Assembly (NCBI GenBank): GCA_941918925.1
Contig: OW799233.1
Location: 1,728,001-1,792,000 of the forward strand
Origin: Phyto melanocephala
Lineage: Eukaryota; Arthropoda; Insecta; Diptera; Rhinophoridae
Reading direction: 5' to 3'
Length of the DNA stretch: 64,000 bases
Below the pieces are notes generated by a model that saw nothing but the letters and a program-made list of their open reading frames with translations, ran no database searches and had not been told where the DNA came from. Shown piece by piece: positions 56,982 through 64,000 of this stretch (position 1 is the stretch's first letter; every line of letters begins with the position of its first letter). The position numbers were made by a program, and so were the translations under genes.

Positions 56982-57578
56982 GAGGGTGGTTAAATTTTAA
57001 GGGCCCATGTTGAAGGTGAACCACACCTAAACTTCAACTTTTTTCTTGCATTTCATTTGACATTTCTCAATCTCAGACTAACTCAATTTGAACCGTGGAA
57101 AGATACGCAATCGAGCAACGCTTTTAAATATTAAACACTTTTATAAAAATGGGCATTCAAATCAAAATGCATTTTGTGCACTTCGTGATTCTTTTGGTCA
57201 ACATAATCGTTCGAATTCGTCCACAATCGTGAGAATTGTAAAAAATATTTAAATGTCTGCAAAGCAGGTCTGTATGAAATGTGAAAACATCTGTGAATGC
57301 CATCTTAGTTCGTTGAATGGGAAACATTGCTGTTTTTCACGATAACGTGGCAAAAGAGCAAGCAACCTCGACTCATCATCGTGCCCAACAATTGAGCATC
57401 AACAGTGTCATTGAAAATTTGGACTATCGGATCGAGGTGTGCCGCCTAGGTTGGGGGGGCCATTTGGCCGATATTTTGTTCCATACATAATTGAAGCATA
57501 CAAATATTATCATTATAAAAATAAATGATAATAATTTTATTCAAAATCAACATAGTCCCTTAAAATTAAACCACCCAT
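56982..57578 (+). mobile_element. Mariner derivative, third copy in family A
   Basis: TA-flanked GAGGGTGGTTAAATTTTAAG to (reversed) ATGGGTGGTTTAATTTTAAG. It is almost identical to 2385-2991 but 10 bp shorter near the right end (TTCATAATAA absent). It is inserted at the same place in family A (after CTTTCTTTG). Confidence 0.8.
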
Positions 57579-57799
57579 TATAACTTCGGTATGGTAGTAA
57601 AATGTTTTCGTAAATTTAGTCTTTCAATGAAAGTGGCCGTTAAAATACGCGTGTCAATAAAGTTTCTGCTAATAAACATAACTTAGATATTTCAATATAG
57701 TCCTTTAGTATTCCAAAATCTTTATTCATAGAGAATTTACATGAATTTAAGAGGAAAGTTTTATCTACGAAATAGTGCTAATTTATTTTTGATATCTTA

Positions 57800-58079
57800 T
57801 GTTCTCCTGAAGTTATGCTCTATTAAAAATGGGAATTTAGGAAAATTTTGACCTAAGTAAAAAAAAATTATCTCTAAACATTATAAACAATTTATTTTCA
57901 TGTACTAATGGCTAACAAATTTTAAAATTATACAAACTTATTTCGTTTGATAATATTTTAAAAGCAAAGTGTTATAGAAGTTTAAAAATCAAAATCTTAC
58001 TAATAAATTTCCCGTTTTAGCAAAATGCTGAGAATGTATATTTTGAATCACCCTGTGGCCCTTAAAATGTAACCACCCT
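57800..58079 (+). mobile_element. Mariner-like MITE segment, opposite orientation to 3183-3455
   Basis: It contains TATGTTCTCCTGAAGTTATG, AACATTATAAACAATTTATT and AATCACCCTGTGGCCCTTAA, and ends AAATGTAACCACCCTTTA, which is a full mariner-type TIR here (reversed: GGGTGGTTACATTTTAAGGG). Confidence 0.6.
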
Positions 58080-58570
58080 TTACAAAAGAATAGATAGATA
58101 AAAATATAATTTGACTAAAAATGTATTTTAAATACTCAAATACATATTTTAAATCTACTGATGCACATTTTTTTTATATTTTTAAATCTATAACCTCATA
58201 AAACTGTGGGAACAAATATGTATGTTTAGAGTTGGGCACAAATTGTTACTCTAGCTAATTTTTTGTCAACAACCTCGGTCATTTTCGTTTTCAGGAACCC
58301 TCATTAAAAATAAATCCCTTGTGGAATGAAAAAGGTTGTTAGCATGCCATCTAGTAGTTGCTAGTAGAGTCATCTATCTTATCATCTTATCTTATATTTA
58401 GCTACAGTACAATAAATGGCGCAGTGTAAGATGAAGAAATGCTAATATATATGACTTATATATTTTTATAAAAATTTAAAGAAAAAAGTGGGCGTGGCAC
58501 ATCTATTTTCCGTTATAACGAAGACTTTGACCAAAAAGCCATGTTTGCAAAATTTCAGAATTGTACATAT

Positions 58571-59131
58571 ATAGCAACATCTACAATTGCTCTCAATAGT
58601 TCTGCTATTACAGTTGCCATTTTCTGTAAATTATCTGTCTTCTGTTTCCTACCGACTCCCAATCTATCAATCCTCTCTAAAAGCTATTTTAGTTGATTAC
58701 CAGTTGATTATATCAAAAACAAGAGGCCTGCGCAAAGATTTACAGTTAAAAAAAAACTTTTTATTAATTTTCTATTTTCAAATTTTAACTTTGTAATTTA
58801 GCGTTAATATTTTCAAAAAAAAAAACTTAAAATGTTATTTAATATTGTAATTTTTTTGTAGTTTACCAATTTGGTACGTTTTTTTATTATTTAATGTTTT
58901 TATTTTTATTGAAACTGGAGGGTTCCGTCTTGTTATTTCATTATTTAAAAAGGATGTTACTTAATTTTTATGAAAAAATTTTACCTAACATCTGTATTAT
59001 TTGATATTTGTGAAATGTTACTTAAACATAAAATAATTATTTTGTTTCAAGTTTTTATTTTTCAACAGATTTTAAATTTTTCCAATTTACTATTTTTTGA
59101 TAAAAAAAAATTATGGCTTACATAAAATGTA
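58571..59131. other. AT-rich DNA, no gene seen
   Basis: Low-complexity T/A-rich sequence between the truncated family A copy and the hAT target duplication. No supported feature. Confidence 0.5.
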
Positions 59132-59186
59132 GTACTGCTCACTGTTGGCAAAAATGGCACAATCGTGCCATTTTTTGCACTCTTAA

Positions 59187-61964
59187 CCCTTAATATCCTG
59201 ATTTTTTTTTTAGCTGAAAAAAATTAATGCTATAAAATTTGCTTTTCTAAGCAACTTTTGTTCAACAGCTTTGTTCATAAGTGATATTTACCTGAAAAAT
59301 TCGAAAAATACCTGGTTGGTTCCTAGCGGTACCAATAGGTACCCAGAGTTAAAAATTTAAATATAATTAGTTACTACCACAAATATTGTTTAAACAAAAA
59401 ATTAAAAAACTTTATTCAACGATATAAAAAATATAAAAAAGGAAAATTCATTAATATAACATTAGCTTTTAATTTTGATGAAACTCAGAAAAACAATTTT
59501 TTTCTGACGAAAAACATAAGTGTACCCCACATTTTTGGCATCGAACTTTCGTGCGTGATGAACATTTTGGATATTTGCACCGTGGTTTCCCTTCTTTTAT
59601 AAATTCTGGTAAGTGCCCAACATTATCCAAGCGAATATCACGCGGAGGTAGAGAAGCAGACATTGGCCGTTGACGTTTTGCAGCAATGTCAACTTCAAGG
59701 TTACTTCGTCGACCTTTTCCAACTCGCATTGCGGTACCCGATTTTGTCAAACAATAAGCAACTTCTGATACAAATTCGTGTAGTGTATACTTTTGCTCTA
59801 AAAAACAGGCGTTAATAATAGCCATATCACACATGTGATAAAACAACCTATTTGTCCATTTTCTAGATTTAATTCGTATATGACTACGACCGAGAGAAGC
59901 TTCCAAAAGGTCGACACCGCCCATATATTTATTATATTCATGCACAATATTTGGACATTGAATACTTTCCATTTTCTTTTCTTTTTTGTTGTACCTTTCA
60001 ATGGTTGGTGAATTCTCGGGCGTTTGACCATTTGCCAAAATATATGGCTAAGGTTGATGCCATCGTCACAACTTTATTATCATTCCAGGCGACTGTAGTA
60101 ACGTCTATTCCGTGAAACGTTCCAACAAATTCTTCATACTCACCCCGATTTTTGAATTTTTGTGGTAGTTTGCACAGTGGAATTCGAGGGCGGCGAACAG
60201 TTCCAAGTGAGTATATTCCTTTTGTTCTCAAATATACCATCAAAGGAATAGAAGTATAATAATTGTCAAAGTATATAGCATGGTTGACAAAGCAAGGAAT
60301 TGAACGGGCCAATCTTACTACAACATTCGCTGACGCACCCAGATTTGGTTCATTTTCTTCACGATGGTCGTCATCACCGGAATAAATTTCAAAGCTGTAG
60401 CAAAAACCGGTATCATCGCATAGTAAAAAAAGTTTGTCACCCCATGGATGTGTTTTTTCAGGCATATATTGCTTTAAAAAATGCTTTATTTTCGTTGAAC
60501 AGATTTGCTCATCGACACACAATCGTGAACGCATTGGGACTTTCTTAAAATTTTTGTTGAGTGCGGTTATAATGGGACGAATTTTGTACAGACGATCATA
60601 ACTAGAGTCGTTCTCTGGAATCAGTCCATCCTGCCGACGCGACATTCTGTTATTATCATTAAAATGTAAGCCCTGCCTTATTTTTTCATGTCGATTACGC
60701 GACATTGATTCCATAATAGGACTGAAACCATATTCTCGCCAATATGATCGAACGCTTGGATATTTATATATTGACATATAATAATTAATCCCCATGAACC
60801 GCTTGATTTCTTCGGGAGTGGTAGTCAAAGGTTTTGCAATATCTTTTTGTATGGCATATAAATTGCTTTGCTCTACAATATTTGAAATAATGTCGTCAAA
60901 AAAAAAAAAAACGAGAAAAACTGAAGTGGAGAACTCAGCTCCAATATTTCTGGTGTCAAGCTTTCATCCGCTCGAAATTTGACCACATTTTCAAACATTT
61001 GCAAATTGCTTTTTCGCCATAATGGCTTTTTGAAAACATTAGAGTCCTTTTCGATAGTGATACCTTCAAACATGGTCGCATATTCTTGCCATCGTGAACG
61101 ATCTCCAACAATAACAGGCTCCGATTCAACACCTGCAGGACATTGAAATTCTATTTAGGTATAATTCTGTTGAGGAATCATATTTTTACTAATCATTACC
61201 TTGATTTGGTTCAACGTCTGAATCACTGTGTGCAGTAATGGAAATATTATTAGTGATATCTACATCATTCACATCACTAGCTGCACCGCTTTCAATATTG
61301 CCTGCATCCAGCACTTCTCTTGTTTCATCTTCTAAATGCCTTTCATAACGAAGAGCCGCTTCGAAGTCGAAATCTGGATCTAGTGCTGTGTCATCACCTG
61401 AAAAATCCGCACCATCTTCGCTTTCAGACCATGCAATCGAGTTCACATATTCAGAAAGTTCCTCATGCGTCCGAAAATCACGAATTCTACGCGACATAAC
61501 TAAATAATAAACAACAAGAACCCTAAAGAAAACGTCACCATACAATTCTGTACATGCTTAATTTTTAACTCCCGGAGCCTGTTGGTTCTTCAAAGAACCA
61601 ACCAAAAATTACAAAAAAATATCACTTAGACACAATTTATATGCTTCAAATACTTACTGTGTGTTTTCAACAATACAACAACTATGGAAATATTTTTGTC
61701 CGTTAAGTTTTATAAAAATATAACACCAAAACTTTCTTCACAATACACACAATTTTGCACAAGTGTTTTCGCTAGAGGTAGACACACACTACTAAATACA
61801 CACTTGTCAAATAAAGTTTTTTTGAAGTGATAAAAAGCACAAATGGTTGTTCTTGAATCAAAAAACAATTTCAAAGTCACAGAGCAAAGTAAATCCAAAA
61901 ATTATTGAACAATGTTATATATTTTGTTGGTTGGCTCTTGGCGTTACCAGTGGGATATTAAGGG
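59187..61964 (-). mobile_element. piggyBac-family element, full-length, TTAA-flanked
   Basis: CCCTTAATATCC at 59187 and its reverse GGGATATTAAGGG at 61952-61964 are the terminal inverted repeats, with TTAA target duplications at 59183-59186 and 61965-61968. A subterminal motif GGTTGGYTCYTRGCGKTACC is present near both ends (59314 and 61929) and a palindromic GGTTCTTCAAAGAACC at about 61585. The single gene runs on the minus strand. All parts are present, 2.78 kb; only the frameshifts in the gene suggest inactivity. Confidence 0.92.
59469..61497 (-). pseudogene. piggyBac transposase, complete layout with two frameshifts
   Basis: Start ATG at 61497 (MSRRIRDFRTHEELSEYV). An acidic N-terminal part (SESEDGADFSGDDTA) leads to a 67-bp GT-AG intron (61199-61133). 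Exon 2 continues VESEPVIVGDRSRWQEYA and FRADESLTPEILELSSP. A 13-base homopolymer (A on plus, 60899-60911) shifts the frame just before DDIISNIVEQSNLYAIQKD. The core then has SRLCVDEQICSTK (first Asp), HAIYFDNYYTSIPL (second Asp) and, after a second one-base shift near 60040, EYNKYMGGVDLLEAS (third Asp). A cysteine-rich C-terminal domain follows: CKYPKCSS, CQKCGVHLC, then NCFSEFH. Each catalytic aspartate expected for piggyBac is present. The homopolymer shift could be a sequencing or assembly error, in which case only one lesion remains. Confidence 0.9.
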
Positions 61965-62189
61965 TTAATTGTTCAATGGCACGATGGCACGCTTAATAAA
62001 ATTTTGTCACTTTTTCAAACAATTAAGAAATTATAATTTTACTTACTTTTTAAGAAATATATTTTTTATTAAAAAGAAATAAATGCTTTTTCTTCCTTGT
62101 AAATACTAAAATGCGAAACTACGGAAGTATCAAAAAATTTAGCCATTTTAGTACATTTATGTGTTGGAAAATGTGTTGTTCAATTTTTG

Positions 62190-62430
62190 ATCTTAATTCA
62201 AGTATCTGATGGTTCCGCTCAATCGATTTGTAATGCTATTATGAACGTTTTACATAATAAATAAATTCCTTAATCGGATTTGGTTCACATAATTGTTCGG
62301 TTATGATGGGAAAGAATAATGGTGTGCAGGCTCTGCTTAAAGAAGTTCAACCAAATTTGTACATTAATGGTTGTATCTGCCACAATTTGAATTTAGCGTA
62401 TGGCTTCAGGTTAACACTTTATCATCATTA
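62190..62430 (+). pseudogene. hAT transposase fragment
   Basis: In one frame VSDGSAQSICNAIMNVLHNK (about 62200-62260), and after a small shift NCSVMMGKNNGVQALLKEVQ and PNLYINGCICHNLNLAYGF (62291-62410). The SVMMGKNNGV...CxCHNLNLA pattern is the central RNase-H-like part of BED-type hAT transposases. Everything before and after is lost. It belongs to the element at 59140-62886. Confidence 0.7.
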
Positions 62431-62896
62431 ATTCAATCTAATAGTTTATTAAAATCCAACTCAAAATGTTATGAAAGTAATGTCTTAAAAATAATAACCG
62501 AACCAAATGTTACAAATTCATCTTTTGTAAACGAGACTTTACTAGAATTTTATACCTACTTATATTTAATCTATATTTAATAATATATGTTTAATATATC
62601 CCTATTTTGGAATAATTATTTAACATTATGTATTTATTTAATACATTTATTTATTTATGTATTTATTTATTTACATACATATATATAATTTATCTGCATA
62701 AATTTTTTAAATACTAAAGTTTGAATTTTTTTTTTTTTTCATATAATAATAAAACTGAATAAATGGATTTAATTTTTTTAAATATGTAGACATGTGTATA
62801 TATTTGTCATGGAACTTTTTAAGATGTTTTGGCACTTTTTAGCTAAAATTTTGGCACAAGACTGAAATTCTCATATACCATCACTGGTGCTGCTTA

Positions 62897-63828
62897 ACAC
62901 CCTGTCCACAACAGACATGAATTGTTGTCAAAACATGATGTTATAACTTAATGTTAAATTTTTTATGTTATACTGTGGAGTACAAGTACTCATGTTAATG
63001 TTAAGATTTTTCATTATTTTTCGATTGTCGGCGAAGCAATACAGATAAGTTTTTAAAAGTATTTTAACGTTTTTGCATGTGCTGTGATTTTTAGCACTTT
63101 TTGTGTTTTGAATTTGTGAAGGAACTTATACAATTATAATTTAGAAAAAAATTGTTAAGTTAAAATAATTTAATATAAATTTTAACTTTCTCTACAAACT
63201 TTTTTAAACTTTATTTAGATTTAATTTCATTACTTTTTAATTTAATTCCTTTTTAATTATTTTTTTTTTTTATTTTACGCAAATTTTTCCTTTTTTCACA
63301 AACTATTTTACACTTTAAGCTTTGCCGAAGAAAAAGAAAAGAAAAAAAAAATTACTTCTGTCAAGCTTAACCGTCATTCCATGGTATAAAAGCGTTGTTA
63401 AAACAAATGTTTTAACAACTGTGTTAAAACATGAAGAAAACTCTAACATGAGCAGTCCACACTTAACACTAACATCATATTAGTGTTAATGTTAAGCATT
63501 TCATGTCTGTTGTGGACGGGGTGTTATATCGTTTTAATTTAATTTCTTTTTAATTTAATTTTTTTTAATTTGATGCAAATTTTTCCTTTTTTCACAAACT
63601 TTTTACACTTTAAACTTTGCCGAAGAAAAAGAAAAGAAAAAAAGAAATAAAAAAATTACTTCTGTCAAGCTTAAACGTCATTCCATGGTATGAAAGCGTT
63701 GTTAAAACAAATGTTTTAACAACCGTGTTAAAACATGAAGAAAACTCTAACATGAGCAGTCCACACTTAACACTAACATCATATTAGTGTTAATGTTAAG
63801 CATTTCATGTCTGTTGTGGACGGGGTGT
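62897..63828. mobile_element. TIR element (ACACCC type) with duplicated right end
   Basis: The left end ACACCCTGTCCACAACAGAC and the reversed right end ACACCCCGTCCACAACAGAC, both continuing ATGAA, form inverted repeats of about 25 bp. Motifs built from GTTAACATTAACACTAA lie just inside and are themselves palindromic. No reading frame is present. It starts within a few bases of the hAT target duplication, so the two elements abut. Target duplication and superfamily are unclear. Confidence 0.65.
63221..63828. repeat. About 300-bp direct duplication of the TIR element's right end
   Basis: CATTTCATGTCTGTTGTGGA ends unit 1 at 63524 and unit 2 at 63828 (304-bp spacing). CCGAAGAAAAAGAAAAG occurs at 63325 and 63620, and GTTGTTAAAACAAATGTTTT also occurs in both. 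Differences are limited to small indels and a few substitutions, so the duplication is recent. Confidence 0.88.
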
Positions 63829-64000
63829 AACATTACCACAGACTATTATTATAGTTGATTTTTTTTTATTATTGCATTAGGTAGCCTGCGATCCTATGCT
63901 TAACGCTGACACATCAACTCGTGTGCAATTTACTTTAACTCGCTGTGTAAATTTGTCGTATGAAGTACAATAACGACAAAAAAAATAACATTGATTATAG

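Larger units (their letters stand above)
56841..58570 (+). mobile_element. Family A element, 3'-truncated, near-twin of the copy at 2.2 kb
   Basis: ACAAGTAAGAGCACTATATT with the hairpin (one base changed: GTGCCAAATC), the mariner at 56982-57578, and then the same inner order as 2995-3180. After the oppositely oriented MITE segment come about 250 bp not present in the 2.2-kb copy (58083-58333). The shared block TTGTTAGCATGCCATCTAG and TTTTCCGTTATAACGAAGAC then resumes to about 58570, where the element ends abruptly. Confidence 0.7.
59140..62886 (+). mobile_element. hAT element remnant hosting a piggyBac insertion
   Basis: The left end CACTGTTGGCAAAAATGGCA and the reversed right end CAGTGATGGTATATGAG are imperfect inverted repeats. 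They are flanked by GTACTGCT (59132-59139) and GTGCTGCT (62887-62894), an 8-bp duplication with one mismatch. GTGCCA/TGGCAC motifs recur subterminally (59155-59172, 61976-61990, 62831, 62858). Without the piggyBac, about 970 bp remain, including part of a hAT transposase. The mismatched duplication and short body indicate an old, deleted copy. Confidence 0.75.

Noticed and set aside
1..64000. CRISPR arrays, bacterial operons, phage or restriction systems
   Set aside because: Spliced genes, AT-rich intergenic DNA and eukaryotic transposons show animal nuclear DNA. The tandem arrays have no alternating unique spacers.

Overview
The window looks like nuclear DNA of a higher fly (Diptera, Brachycera; a calyptrate such as a blow fly or house-fly relative would fit). 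The evidence is strong AT richness, many TACA/CATA microsatellites, short GT-AG introns, a ZAD-type C2H2 zinc-finger gene (a family expanded in insects), and dense DINE-1/Helentron-like repeats with a GTCY-type core. The species call is inference; no search could be run.

Three host protein genes can be reconstructed exon by exon, all in the 31.7-49.4 kb interval. (1) 31696-40443 (+), eight exons, 763 aa, a PNISR-like SR-rich nuclear speckle protein. (2) 40784-42271 (-), three exons, 458 aa, a ZAD plus seven-finger C2H2 protein, convergent with (1). (3) 44178-49444 (+), four exons, 1231 aa, an FG-repeat nucleoporin of POM121 type, divergent from (2). In all three the splice phases chosen keep one open frame throughout. 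A lone 14-codon first exon with a perfect donor at 21367-21325 (-) suggests a fourth gene whose remaining exons lie in or beyond the left part of the window.

Almost everything else is transposon-derived. From 1 to 31 kb there are two families of Helentron/DINE-like elements (called family A and family B here), a non-autonomous Helitron carrying a 122-bp tandem array, four hAT-type elements or fragments (three with recognisable 8-bp target duplications), mariner deletion derivatives, a decayed captured-gene or transposon protein, and a jockey-like reverse transcriptase relic. The introns of genes 1 and 3 carry MITEs and family B pieces.

From 49.7 to 64 kb there are two tail-to-tail non-LTR retrotransposons of the same clade, one with an intact 940-codon EN-RT frame and one with a stop and a frameshift. 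Then come another family A copy, a nearly complete piggyBac element with TTAA duplications nested inside a hAT element, and a TIR element whose right end is tandemly duplicated.

The most striking structure is a five-level nest at 11.4-15.0 kb (MITE in mariner in family A in hAT in family B). I found no convincing new enzymatic or defence system. The interesting signals are transposon biology: Helentron-like elements that appear to have amplified a captured mariner, tandem arrays inside rolling-circle-like elements, and near-intact LINE and piggyBac coding regions.
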